From assembly GCA_021325025.1 (NCBI GenBank), contig JAJPHZ010000038.1, positions 1 to 64,000 of the forward strand: 64,000 nt of DNA, read 5' to 3'. Positions 25,201 through 33,783 of the stretch are shown in pieces (within the stretch, counting starts at the first letter, position 1; every line of letters begins with the position of its first letter). Both the position numbers and the translations under genes were made by a program. Below the pieces are notes generated by a model. That model saw only the letters and a list, made by a program, of their open reading frames with translations, was not told the origin of the DNA and made no database searches. Source of the DNA: Pseudomonadota bacterium. GTDB lineage: Bacteria; Desulfobacterota; Binatia; Binatales; Binataceae.

Positions 25201-26016
25201 CTAGCGCCTGAGCTCGGACATCAGGGCGTGCTCCAGCACGAAGTCGGGCGCGTAGATCATCCTGCCGTTGAACACCATCGGATTTGGGCAGGTGCACAGA
25301 TAGCGCACCGCGACGCCCGGCACGTCGGGCGTATGCCCTCCGGTCAGCGCAATTCCGCCCCGCGCCGTGGTCTCCGCCTCCATCCGCTCGGTGACGGCAA
25401 AGCCGGGGTCGAGGTTTATCGCCGGGATTCCGTGCCGCCCGGTTTCCTTGGCCAGGTTGTGGGTAAAGCGATGCAGCGCCGCCTTGGTCGTGCCGTAGGT
25501 CGCCGCCACCCCGCCCTTGCCGGGCAGGCCCGATGCTGCCGTGTCGGACCATCCCACCGGCGAGGTCAGGTTGATGATGATTCCGCGGCGCCGCTCGATC
25601 ATCCCGGGCAGCAGCATCCGGCACGCGATGATCGGCGACAGGACGTTGCCGATCCAGCACTTGTTCCACGTCTCGAGGTCGATGTCGAGAAACATGTTGT
25701 AGTGCTGCGGATTGTTGTAGAAGGCGTTGTTGATCAGGATGTCCACTCCTCCCAACCGCTCCAGCGCCGTGCGGCAAAGATTCTCCGTATCCGCAACCAC
25801 GGTCAGGTCGCATCGCACCGCCATCGCTCGCCCGCCCCGCTTTTCCACCTCGGCGGCGGTCTCCCCGATCGAGCCCGGATAGGCGCCCTGTCCCGCGCTG
25901 AGCGTGCGCGCGGCCAGCACCAGGGTGGCGCCCTCCTCCGCCAGTTGCAGCGCGATCCGCTTGCCCACGCCGCGGCTGGCTCCGGTCACCAACGCGACTT
26001 GCCCTTTCAAACGCAT
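25201..26016 (-). CDS. Short-chain dehydrogenase/reductase (SDR)
   Basis: A 271-residue classical SDR. The NAD(P) motif is VTGASRGVGKRIAL near the N-terminus, and ILINNAFYNNP takes the NNAG place. Serine of the triad is in INLTSPVGWS, and YGTTK holds Tyr and Lys. Substitution of NNAG by NNAF is a small departure. The C-terminal 'FNGRMIYAPDF' is family-like. The ATG at 26016 has AAGGGAG upstream; the longer frame reaching 26328 lies inside the next gene. It is last in a four-gene operon (crotonase, glycosyltransferase, quinone oxidoreductase, SDR). The substrate is unknown. Confidence 0.84.
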   Translation of the reverse strand: MRLKGQVALVTGASRGVGKRIALQLAEEGATLVLAARTLSAGQGAYPGSIGETAAEVEKRGGRAMAVRCDLTVVADTENLCRTALERLGGVDILINNAFYNNPQHYNMFLDIDLETWNKCWIGNVLSPIIACRMLLPGMIERRRGIIINLTSPVGWSDTAASGLPGKGGVAATYGTTKAALHRFTHNLAKETGRHGIPAINLDPGFAVTERMEAETTARGGIALTGGHTPDVPGVAVRYLCTCPNPMVFNGRMIYAPDFVLEHALMSELRR

Positions 26017-26033
26017 CGTCCGGCTCCCTTCGT

Positions 26034-27002
26034 TTACGGAATCAGCAGCAGCTTGCCGGTGGAACGGCGCGACTCGATAAGACGATGCGCCAGCGCGGCC
26101 TGCGCCAGCGGGAAGCTCCCCCCGATCGGGATCGTGAGCCTGCCCTCGCGCGCCAGGCGGAACACGGCGTCGACGGCGCGGCGATGGATGTCGCGAAACG
26201 CGTAGATCATGGTCACCGCAAAGCCGCTCACCTTGATCGATTTCGCCATCAACGCCATCGGGCTGAGCCGCTCGGGCAACCCGCCCGCGCGTCCGAACAC
26301 AATCAGATGGCCAAACGGCGCCAGACACTTAAGCCCCTTTTCGAAGGTTGGCTTGCCCACCGCGTCGAGAATCAGGTCGACCCCTCTACCATTAGTAAGC
26401 TTTAGCGCCTGCTCGGCGAAGTCCTGGGTCTCGTAATTGATTACATGATCGGCGCCGAATCTGCGCACCAACTCCATCTTGGCGTCGTTTGATACCGTGC
26501 CGATCACCTGCGCTCCCGCCGCCTTGGCAATCTGCACCGCGGCAATGCCGACGCCGCCCGCCGCCGAATGGACGATCACGCTCTGCCCGGCGCCGACGTC
26601 ATCGCAGGTATGCAGCATGTGCCACGCTGTCAGCACCGCGATCGGAAAGGCCGCGCCCTGCTCGAAGCTCATCTCCTCGGGCAGCACCATCACCCGCGAC
26701 GCGCCAATCCGCGTGTACTCGGCGTACGAGCCCATCCCGATATACGCAACGCGCATCCCGGGCTTGAGCTCCGTCACGTCGGGCGCAACCGCCTCGATCA
26801 CGCCCGCCGCCTCCATCCCGGGAATATCGGGAAAGAGCGGCTTGACCAGGTAGGTGCCGCGGATGAAGAACGTGTCGCCGTAATTGATTGCGATCACGTG
26901 GTTTTTGACGATCACCGTGCCCGCACGCAGCTCGGGCTTGGGAAATTCCCGGTACTCCATCACCTCGGGTCCGCCCAGCCGCTCGAAGACAATCGCCTTC
27001 AT
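26034..27002 (-). CDS. Zinc-free quinone-oxidoreductase-like MDR protein
   Basis: A 322-residue medium-chain dehydrogenase/reductase of the quinone oxidoreductase type. The N-terminal GroES-like half (MKAIVFERLGGPEVMEYREF) has no zinc-ligand cysteine/histidine set. The NADPH-binding site is SAAGGVGIAAVQIAKAAGAQVIGTVSN. GRGVDLILDAVGK and HLIVFGRAGG follow as in QOR and zeta-crystallin. The ATG at 27002 is chosen because GGAGG lies five bases upstream; the frame continues to a GTG at 27008. Twelve bases separate it from the glycosyltransferase stop, so the genes are coupled. It probably reduces a quinone or enone. Confidence 0.88.
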   Translation of the reverse strand: MKAIVFERLGGPEVMEYREFPKPELRAGTVIVKNHVIAINYGDTFFIRGTYLVKPLFPDIPGMEAAGVIEAVAPDVTELKPGMRVAYIGMGSYAEYTRIGASRVMVLPEEMSFEQGAAFPIAVLTAWHMLHTCDDVGAGQSVIVHSAAGGVGIAAVQIAKAAGAQVIGTVSNDAKMELVRRFGADHVINYETQDFAEQALKLTNGRGVDLILDAVGKPTFEKGLKCLAPFGHLIVFGRAGGLPERLSPMALMAKSIKVSGFAVTMIYAFRDIHRRAVDAVFRLAREGRLTIPIGGSFPLAQAALAHRLIESRRSTGKLLLIP

Positions 27003-27014
27003 CCGCACCTCCTC

Positions 27015-28535
27015 TCATCGCGCCGCCGCATCGTGGCGCAGCAGCACCGGCCTGGTCCTACCCTCCTCCGACCGCAGCAGCACCTCGAAGCCCTTGGGGT
27101 GATCCTTGCTCATCGTGTCCCACAACTGCGCCGGCACGATAATATAGCCGGGGGGAGCGGCGGCCAGGTCGCCCGAAATGAAGGGCGCGTCGCGATCCAG
27201 ATAGAACAGCAGGGGCGCAAACGGCTCGTCGACAAACCCGGCCGCATACAGGGGTTGCGAATCTCCCACAATGCGGCGGATTTCTGCGGCAGTCCGCCGA
27301 TAACCGTAGCGCGCGCAATCGCGCATCTCCTGGTGCGGGATGAAAAACAGGTTGAACAGCGCCGCCGCCGCACAGATTGCCGCAAAACCGCCCTCGACCC
27401 GCCCGGGCCCCCATTGCGCGCCCACGCGCCGTATCCACCACGCCAGAATCACCGCCCCCGAGGGCCATAGTGGCAGGATGTACCATCGGCTCTTGTACGC
27501 CGCCGCGCTATAGAACACCAGTGTCACCAGCCAGAAGATTGCCAGCAGCTTGACCGCCTGATGCGCTCTGGCGCCGGCCTCGGTCTCCGACTCGCGGCTG
27601 GCGAAAAACACCGCGAACACGGCAGCCGGAACCAACAGGCTTACCGGCAGCGAATTGAGCAGCAGCGGGCCCAGGTAGTACCAGGGCGGCGAGCTGCCCA
27701 ATTCTCCGAAGAAGCGTCCAAAGTTCTCGCTCCCCAACTGACGGCTAAGCAGCGCATGCCGGGCGTCGAGGTAGCCAGCGGCGTACCAACTCGCGGAGAT
27801 CGCTATCGCCAGTACCAGCGCCCCCAATGGCACGCGCCGCAACACCTCGCGCAGCCGTCCCTCGGCAATTACGAAGATTGCGACCGAAAGGCCCGGAATG
27901 ATCGCGCCCACCGGCCCTTTGGAGAGCACGCCCAGACCCGCCGCCGCCGCGGCGACGTAGATCATCGCGTTGCGCCTGTTACCCTGCGCCCGCATCCCCT
28001 CGTACCACCACCAGAACGCAAACAGCGCCAGCGTTTGGAAAAAGGTAAGCGTCATATCGACGCGGCCCATCCGGCCCAGCCGCACGTACTGATGAGCCGC
28101 CAGCAGCGTCAGGCCGGCCAGGATGGTGCCGTCGATTGACATTACTCCGTATGCAAACGCCATCGTCAGCCCAACTCCGGCCACGGCATAGAGGGCCGCG
28201 GGGAGGCGGAAGTTGAACGGCGTGACCTTCTTGACCCCGGCAGCACGGTCCAGCGCGGTCGCCGTCCAATGGAACAGCGGCGGCTTGTACATCGGCGACC
28301 CGCCGTTGACCGACGGGAACAGCACGTGGCCGCGCTCGACCATCTGCTGCAAAAAGATCGCTTCTACCGCCTCGTTGCCCTTGCAGATTCCGCACGCACC
28401 CAGCCGGTACAATGTCAGGCACAGCGCAGCCGCGATGATTATCGCGAAGGCCGGCCAGTGCCGTTTTGGATTGAGAAACCGCGGCCGCCTATCGCAACTC
28501 GACGCGGTTCCGAGTGTCCGTCCTTGCTCTGTCAT
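27015..28535 (-). CDS. GT-C (PMT/ArnT-like) membrane glycosyltransferase
   Basis: A 506-residue polytopic protein with about ten to twelve hydrophobic helices. The first periplasmic loop has 'GNEAVEAIFLQQMVERG' and SPMYKPPLFHW, the KPPLxxW signature of ArnT/PMT enzymes, which take lipid-linked sugars. 'LGRMGRVDMTLTFFQTLALF' and 'SKGPVGAIIPGL' are also family-like. The C-terminal periplasmic domain carries 'YAAGFVDEPFAPLLFYLDRD'. ATG 28535 follows GCGGAG. The acceptor (lipid A, protein or glycan) is unknown. It is coupled to the oxidoreductase gene downstream. Confidence 0.84.
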   Translation of the reverse strand: MTEQGRTLGTASSCDRRPRFLNPKRHWPAFAIIIAAALCLTLYRLGACGICKGNEAVEAIFLQQMVERGHVLFPSVNGGSPMYKPPLFHWTATALDRAAGVKKVTPFNFRLPAALYAVAGVGLTMAFAYGVMSIDGTILAGLTLLAAHQYVRLGRMGRVDMTLTFFQTLALFAFWWWYEGMRAQGNRRNAMIYVAAAAAGLGVLSKGPVGAIIPGLSVAIFVIAEGRLREVLRRVPLGALVLAIAISASWYAAGYLDARHALLSRQLGSENFGRFFGELGSSPPWYYLGPLLLNSLPVSLLVPAAVFAVFFASRESETEAGARAHQAVKLLAIFWLVTLVFYSAAAYKSRWYILPLWPSGAVILAWWIRRVGAQWGPGRVEGGFAAICAAAALFNLFFIPHQEMRDCARYGYRRTAAEIRRIVGDSQPLYAAGFVDEPFAPLLFYLDRDAPFISGDLAAAPPGYIIVPAQLWDTMSKDHPKGFEVLLRSEEGRTRPVLLRHDAAAR

Positions 28536-28562
28536 TCAACTCCGCAGCCCGCGCCCCGCCGT

Positions 28563-29369
28563 TCATCGTCCCTTGAACACCGGTTTGCGCTTTTCCATAA
28601 ATGCACGCGGCCCCTCGCGCGCATCCTCCGAGTTTTCGATAATCGGGCGCAGCGCCAGCTCGATTGCGAAAGCCTCCTCCAGTGTCGTGCCCGCACATCG
28701 CAGCGCCCCTTCCTTGATTGCGCGCACCGCCAGCGGTCCGTTCTCGGCGATCGCCGCGGCGAGTTCCTCCGCCTTGGCCATCAACTGCTCACCGGGCACG
28801 ACGTAATTGATCAGCCCCAGGCGCGACGCTTCCTGCGCGTCGAAGCGATTGCCGGTCAGCAGCACTTCCATCGCCCTGCACCACGGCATCTGGCGCGGCA
28901 GGCGAGAGACACCGCCGCCCAGCGGCGCAATACCCCACTTGACCTCCTGCAAGCCGAAACTTGCGTCGGCGGCGGCCACCCGCAGGTCGCAGGCCAGCAT
29001 CAGCTCCATGCCGCCGGCTACGCAAAAGCCGTTGACCGCGGCAATCACAGGTTTGAAAAAGCCGATATTCTTAAGCATCGCCTGCTCGATTACCTCGGGC
29101 CGCTCGATGATCTCGCGGTCCCATTCGTCCTCGGGCGCGCGCGCCCCGCTCAGCAGCGGAATCAGCCGGCCCAGGTCGGCGCCCACACAAAACGCCTTGT
29201 CGCCGGCGCCTGTAACAATCACCGCCCGCACCCGATCATCGGCCCCGAGCTCGGGCCATGCGCGCGCCAGCCGCACCATCAGTTCGGGGCTGAGCGCGTT
29301 GCGCACCTGCGGCCGATTCATGGTCAGGTACGCGACATGGCCGCGAATCTCGGTCAGCAAGACTGACAT
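28563..29369 (-). CDS. Enoyl-CoA hydratase/isomerase family protein
   Basis: A 268-residue crotonase. Oxyanion segments are 'KAFCVGADLGRLI' and 'NGFCVAGGMELMLACD', and the active-site region is 'ASFGLQEVKWGIAPLGGGV'. Both glutamate positions are present (LQE and the RAMEVLLTG pattern), unlike the crotonase at 11992-12768, so a hydratase activity is likely. GGGGAGAACG precedes the ATG at 29369. It is the first gene of the operon leading to the glycosyltransferase, oxidoreductase and SDR. Confidence 0.85.
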   Translation of the reverse strand: MSVLLTEIRGHVAYLTMNRPQVRNALSPELMVRLARAWPELGADDRVRAVIVTGAGDKAFCVGADLGRLIPLLSGARAPEDEWDREIIERPEVIEQAMLKNIGFFKPVIAAVNGFCVAGGMELMLACDLRVAAADASFGLQEVKWGIAPLGGGVSRLPRQMPWCRAMEVLLTGNRFDAQEASRLGLINYVVPGEQLMAKAEELAAAIAENGPLAVRAIKEGALRCAGTTLEEAFAIELALRPIIENSEDAREGPRAFMEKRKPVFKGR

Positions 29370-29549
29370 TGGCGTTCTCCCCGGCGTGTCCTGAATTTCA
29401 GCGCGGCATTCTTGATGCAACCGGCCCCTCAGACTGCTATCGCATGGCCGCAGCGCGGGCAATCACTTCATTTACAGCCGGGACTGCACAAGGCTATGTT
29501 CAGAATAAGCTGCCGGCCGTGTGGTGCGCACGGCCGCAAGGATGCGCAC

Positions 29550-30038
29550 ATGAGACACCCGCCCCTGACCATCGTCCTGAGCCTGTTCGCCTGCCTGCTT
29601 GCATCATCTGCGGGGGGCAAGCTCTTAAGCCGCTCCGCCGACATCCCTCGCCCCTTCGACCAGGTCTATGCCGCGGTGTCGAAATATTTCTCGCCCGACA
29701 GCATGCACGACTTCCAGATCGTGTCGCAAAAGCGGAGCCGGACGAAAGCGGAAATCGTCGCCAAACACACCGTGCAGGACAAAGCGAAATGGTCAGCCTG
29801 GGCCTATTGCAAAGTCCCCGCGCTGCAACTCCTCGACACGCTGCAACAGGGCAACGTGACCGTGACCGTCAAGGTGGAGCGCGAAAGCGCGGGCCGCACT
29901 TTCGTCACCGTAACGCCTGACTTTCAAGGCGTCTATCAGTTCGCGGGCAACACACGCACCCAGCAATGCGCCTCCAACGGCGTGTTGGAAAACGACATCC
30001 TGCGCGGCGCCGGCGCCTCCGACAGCGATTTGAACTGA
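29550..30038 (+). CDS. Secreted protein of unknown function
   Basis: A 162-residue protein. The N-terminus MRHPPLTIVLSLFACLLASSAGG is a type I signal peptide. The mature part is beta-rich: PFDQVYAAVSKYF, FQIVSQKRSRTKAEIV, NVTVTVKVERESAGRTFVTVTPD, and a Cys near the end (RTQQCASNGVLE). No family was recognised. AAGGA (29538-29542) sits seven bases before the ATG; the longer frame from 29412 has no binding site. It is followed by the CoA-transferase fragment. Confidence 0.6.
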   Translation: MRHPPLTIVLSLFACLLASSAGGKLLSRSADIPRPFDQVYAAVSKYFSPDSMHDFQIVSQKRSRTKAEIVAKHTVQDKAKWSAWAYCKVPALQLLDTLQQGNVTVTVKVERESAGRTFVTVTPDFQGVYQFAGNTRTQQCASNGVLENDILRGAGASDSDLN

Positions 30039-30078
30039 GCGCCCGCTGCCCGGCTGCTGCAGCAATCGCGATATCCGC

Positions 30079-30474
30079 TTGCTCATTCCACTCAAGCGCG
30101 ACATACACCTCCAGGCCCACAGCGCCAGCGGCGGCGCGATTACGCCGACGCGCTCAGCCCGCCACAGCCCCAGCTACTGCCCATGCGGCCTGTTCAAGGG
30201 CCAGCAGCATTACTTCGCGATCGTTGCGCCCACTGCGCGCCAATTCCAGGCGCTATGCGAGGTGATTGGCCGTCCCGAACTGGACTCGCATCCGGACTTC
30301 GCCGGCAGCAACCTGCGCGTTAAGCAACTGCCGCTGATCGAGGAGTTGATCGAAGGATGGCTCGCGTCGATGCCCTCGGACGAAGCAGCACTGCGCGTCC
30401 TTGATGAACATCCCAGCCGGTGGATCGCTGCCCTAAAACCGGCTATTGGAAAGATAAGGCGGGCTGCACGCTGA
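30079..30474 (+). pseudogene. Fragment of a family III (CaiB/BaiF) CoA-transferase
   Basis: The 131-codon frame contains SPSYCPCGLFKGQQHYFAIV followed by APTARQFQALCEVIGRPELD, SHPDFAGSNLRVKQLPLIEE and LIEGWLASMPSDEAALRVLD. This is the internal part of a CaiB/BaiF CoA-transferase (the typical 'pYGvFka.DGy.viaap...f..LC..lGrpeL..dprFa.n..R' block). Family proteins are near 400 residues; both the N-terminal CoA-binding part and the C-terminal part after 'VLDEH' are missing. No ribosome binding site precedes it. The unrelated ends (MLIPLKRDIHL, KIRRAAR) fit a broken gene. Confidence 0.7.
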
Positions 30475-30499
30475 ACAAACGCCCGCCGCAGAGGTTCCC

Positions 30500-31150
30500 A
30501 TGCCAGGGCGTCTACAGCAAATTCGCAAATCCATCGAATCCAGGCTCGACTCGCTCCAGGCTCAGGCTGAGGCGCTCGATGCACAGTTAGCTGCCACCAA
30601 ACGCGAGGCCCAACAGCGTATCGAGCGCCAGAAGCAGGCGCTGCGCGATGCGCTGGACCATCTAAAAAAGGAAATCCAGCGCCAAAGCGGCGTGGCCGAG
30701 GAAAAGCGCCAGAAGCTGGCCACTGCCGTGGACCAACTCAAAGTGCAAATTGCGCTGGGCCGCGCCGACGCGCTTGATGCGCTGGAGGCGCAGCTCAAGA
30801 AGCTGCGCGAGAGCGTCGCGCAATTCGAAGCGCAGGCCGAGAGCCATCTGGCCGGCGCCAGCCACCAGCTCAATGCGGCGGCCGATATCGTGATGCGCCG
30901 CTACGTGCAGGCGTGCGACGCCCTGCACGCGGAACTGCAAGCCGCCCGCACCCGCCTTAAGCGGGAAATCGGAGAACGGGGGCCGGCGCTTGAGCAGCGC
31001 AAACGCGAGCTGGACGAGAAGATCGCCGCGATCAAAAAACAGCTCGCCGAACAGCGCAAGCGGCAGGCCGAAAAATGGAAACAATTCCAGCGCGAGCTGC
31101 AACCCGCTCTGAGCCAGATCACCAAGGCCTTCAAGAGCCTGCTTTCCTAG
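30500..31150 (+). CDS. Coiled-coil protein of unknown function
   Basis: A 216-residue protein that is almost entirely predicted coiled coil. Long runs of Ala/Glu/Gln/Arg/Lys heptads occur, for example 'LQQIRKSIESRLDSLQAQAEALDAQ' and 'KRELDEKIAAIKKQLAEQRKR'. A short break lies near 'AGASHQLNAAADIVMRRY'. No signal peptide, transmembrane segment or known domain is present. GAGGTT lies nine bases before the ATG. Sequence bias of this kind can give false family hits; I can only call it a cytoplasmic coiled-coil protein. Confidence 0.7.
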   Translation: MPGRLQQIRKSIESRLDSLQAQAEALDAQLAATKREAQQRIERQKQALRDALDHLKKEIQRQSGVAEEKRQKLATAVDQLKVQIALGRADALDALEAQLKKLRESVAQFEAQAESHLAGASHQLNAAADIVMRRYVQACDALHAELQAARTRLKREIGERGPALEQRKRELDEKIAAIKKQLAEQRKRQAEKWKQFQRELQPALSQITKAFKSLLS

Positions 31151-31411
31151 CAGCGCCGGGCCGCGCTTGCGGCTGACCCATATGCGCGGCCTTGCCTTCC
31201 CCTCCTCCCCTGTGCTCGTCTTGCGTGTAAGACCAAGGTCTAACTTCCATAGCGGCCCCAACCGATTCGCGTCGGCAACCTCACGCGCTTTGCGCACCCA
31301 TGTGGGACCAAAGTCCGATTGTCACGGTCTGCCGACTCAGGCATCATGCTCACCCAAAGGGCGGCTCGCTGATTCGATCGCAAAGCAAACCCGAATCGCC
31401 CGAGGATAACT

Positions 31412-32206
31412 ATGAGATCGATCATCCCAAAAGCCATATGCGCGTTGCTGGCCATCGCCGTCAGCGCATGCTCAGGCTCCAGCGGGCCAGGCCTGGGCAA
31501 CCTGCCGACCGCGGGCGGCTTGACCGCGGGCGCCACGTCTTCGGCCGCCCAGGTTCAAGGCGCACCTATCGCCGGCGGCACACCCAGCCAGATTGTAGTG
31601 TTTCCCTTCGCCACCAGCACTGCGGATGTAACGCTCAACCAGGGCCTGGGCGCGCGCCTTTACCGCAACTGGCAAGGCGAGGACCAGACCGCTGAGCAAG
31701 TCCAGCTCGCCCAGAGCACGGCGCAGAACATCTGCGTTGGAGTCGCCAGTAGCCTGGCAAACAAGGGCTGGAACGCAGCCTGCCAGCCGCGCGGAACGCT
31801 CATCACCGGCAACAACGTGCTGATCATCGACGGCGCCTTCACCGACATCAGCGAGGGCAACCGCTTGCAGCGGATGGTGATTGGATTGGGCATGGGCGCG
31901 TCGGCGGTCGACACCCAGGTCGGCCTCTACCAGTACGCCAACGGCAATTCCACGCAGTTGGCGACCTTCACCACTCATGCCACCAGCGGCAAGATGCCGG
32001 GCGCGGGGATCACCGGACCGGCAGGCGCGGCCGCAGGCGGCGCCGCTGCAGCCGCATCGCTGGGCGCCAACCTGGCGGCCGGCGGCGTCAAGAGCGTCAC
32101 GTCCTCCACGTCTTACCTGGCCGATCAGAGCGCCAAGCAGATCGTCGATCAGGCCAATGCCTATTTCTTGCAGCAGGGCTGGAATCCCACAGTACCTGCT
32201 TCCTGA
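31412..32206 (+). CDS. DUF4410-type lipoprotein
   Basis: A 264-residue lipoprotein: MRSIIPKAICALLAIAVSACSGS gives a lipobox Cys at residue 20. The middle 'QIVVFPFATS...VASSLANKGWNA...GNNVLIIDGAFTDISEGNRLQRMVIGLGMGAS' matches the DUF4410 domain, which is shared by many outer-membrane lipoproteins. A Gly/Ala-rich segment (AGAAAGGAAAAASLGANL) follows. GAGGATAACT precedes the ATG. The biochemical role of DUF4410 is unknown. Confidence 0.75.
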   Translation: MRSIIPKAICALLAIAVSACSGSSGPGLGNLPTAGGLTAGATSSAAQVQGAPIAGGTPSQIVVFPFATSTADVTLNQGLGARLYRNWQGEDQTAEQVQLAQSTAQNICVGVASSLANKGWNAACQPRGTLITGNNVLIIDGAFTDISEGNRLQRMVIGLGMGASAVDTQVGLYQYANGNSTQLATFTTHATSGKMPGAGITGPAGAAAGGAAAAASLGANLAAGGVKSVTSSTSYLADQSAKQIVDQANAYFLQQGWNPTVPAS

Positions 32207-32435
32207 TATCAGGGGAAAAACTTCGTCATTACCTCAGGACAGGCGCCCCTGCCTGGCACCGGCACGCGTGCGTTCGTTGCTCGCGCCACTAATCGATGCG
32301 AAGCATCAAGGAGTCGGCAGGAGTCGCGTAAACGGGGTCTATTAGCGCTCAATAAAGCCTCCCTCTTACAGACAGGGTTAGCGCGAGGCGTCCGTTTCCG
32401 GTAGATTTGGCAACAGCTGCTTCGATGATTCAAAG

Positions 32436-33137
32436 GTGGTGCTGACCCGGCTGGACCAGGAATCCTATCGCCAGACCTACAACCAACCGCTCGCGGACCG
32501 CTCGCTAATCAGTTGTCCGCATTGCGACCTGATGCAGCGCCTGCCGGACCTCGCACCCGGAGCTTCGGCGCGCTGCGCGCGCTGTAACCTGGAGCTGTGG
32601 CGCCGGCGCGAGGATTCACTCAACCGCACCCTGGCGCTGGCGATCGGTGCCGCGCTCCTCTATGCGGTCGCGAATTCGGTGCCGATGCTGGGGCTGACGG
32701 TGGTCGGGCGCGAAGCTTTCACCACGGTGCTGGGCGGCGCGCAGCATTTGTGGGAGGACGGCCGCGAAACGGTTGCCGCGCTGGTGCTTTTTACCGCGAT
32801 CATCGCGCCGGCGCTGCAAATCGGCTTCATGCTGGCCATCGTGCTCGGCGCCCGCCGCCAACCGGTGCCGCGTTGGGTCGGCTTCCTGCTCCGCCATCAC
32901 CGCATTACCCACACCTGGAGCATGATCGAAGTGATGATGCTCGGCGTGCTGGTCGCACTCATCAAGATCGCCGACTACGCCACTGTGATCCCGGGACTGG
33001 CCCTGTTCGTGCTGGGGGCGTTGGTCTTCGTGCTGGCCGGGATGCAGTCGAGCTTCGACGCACGCGAAGTATGGGAGCGCATCGAATGGGCGGATGCGCG
33101 TGCGGCACAGGCCGCGGCCGATTGCAATGATGGCTGA
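32436..33137 (+). CDS. pqiA: PqiA, N-terminal half as a separate protein
   Basis: A 233-residue membrane protein. The N-terminal zinc-ribbon-like pair CPHC and CARC is followed by four hydrophobic helices, near 'LALAIGAALLYAVANSVPMLGL', 'TVAALVLFTAIIAPALQIGFML', 'THTWSMIEVMMLGVLVALIKIADYA' and 'PGLALFVLGALVFVLAG'. E. coli PqiA is one 417-residue protein with two such halves; here each half is its own gene. It is an inner-membrane partner of PqiB. The frame starts with tandem GTG codons at 32436 and 32439, after AAAGG. It overlaps the second half. Confidence 0.87.
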   Translation: MVLTRLDQESYRQTYNQPLADRSLISCPHCDLMQRLPDLAPGASARCARCNLELWRRREDSLNRTLALAIGAALLYAVANSVPMLGLTVVGREAFTTVLGGAQHLWEDGRETVAALVLFTAIIAPALQIGFMLAIVLGARRQPVPRWVGFLLRHHRITHTWSMIEVMMLGVLVALIKIADYATVIPGLALFVLGALVFVLAGMQSSFDAREVWERIEWADARAAQAAADCNDG

Positions 33138-33783
33138 GGACGCCATGAAGAGCGCGGCCATCACCGCGATGCAACATGGCCTGCACAGTTGCGAGGGATG
33201 CGGCCTGCTGTCGCGCCCGGGGCCGCAGCAGGAGCAGGGGCGCTGCCCGCGCTGCGCACATCAATTGACCTTCCGCAAGGCAGACAGCATCCAGCGCACC
33301 TGGGCGTTCGTGATCGCCGCCGCCATCTGCTACATCCCGGCCAACGTGCTGCCCGTGCTGACCACCACCACCGCCACCGGCTCGGAGTCCGACACCATCC
33401 TGCAAGGCGTCGTGCTGCTGTGGTCGCCCACCGGGTGGCCGCTGTCGCTCATCGTGCTCTTTGCCAGCATCATGATTCCCAGCGCCAAGATCATCGCCCT
33501 GGCCTACCTGTTGATCACGGTCCAGCGCGGTTCGGTCAGCAACAACGAGCAGCGCGTGCGGCTTTACCGCACTATCGAGTTCATCGGGCGCTGGTCGATG
33601 GTGGACGTATTTGTCGATACCTTCACCGCCGCCCTCATCCAGCTTCAGCCCCTGATGTCGGTGGAACCGGGACCGGGGCTGTTCTTTTTCGCGGCGGTGG
33701 TGGTGCTGACGATGCTGGCCGCGGAGTCCTTCGATCCGCGCCTGATCTGGGATGCCGCAAGTTCGCAAGAGGTTTCCACATGA
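33127..33783 (+). CDS. pqiA: PqiA, C-terminal half as a separate protein
   Basis: A 218-residue membrane protein homologous to the second half of PqiA. The zinc-ribbon pair is CEGC and CPRC, and the helices are near 'WAFVIAAAICYIPANVLPVL', 'SLIVLFASIMIPSAKIIALAYLLI', and 'WSMVDVFVDTFTAALIQLQPLM' to 'LFFFAAVVVLTMLAAESF'. 'GRWSMVDVFV' is the conserved PqiA motif. Starts at ATG 33127 or 33130 overlap the first half by 8-11 bases, so the two are translationally coupled. It overlaps pqiB by four bases (ATGA). Confidence 0.87.
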   Translation: MMAEDAMKSAAITAMQHGLHSCEGCGLLSRPGPQQEQGRCPRCAHQLTFRKADSIQRTWAFVIAAAICYIPANVLPVLTTTTATGSESDTILQGVVLLWSPTGWPLSLIVLFASIMIPSAKIIALAYLLITVQRGSVSNNEQRVRLYRTIEFIGRWSMVDVFVDTFTAALIQLQPLMSVEPGPGLFFFAAVVVLTMLAAESFDPRLIWDAASSQEVST

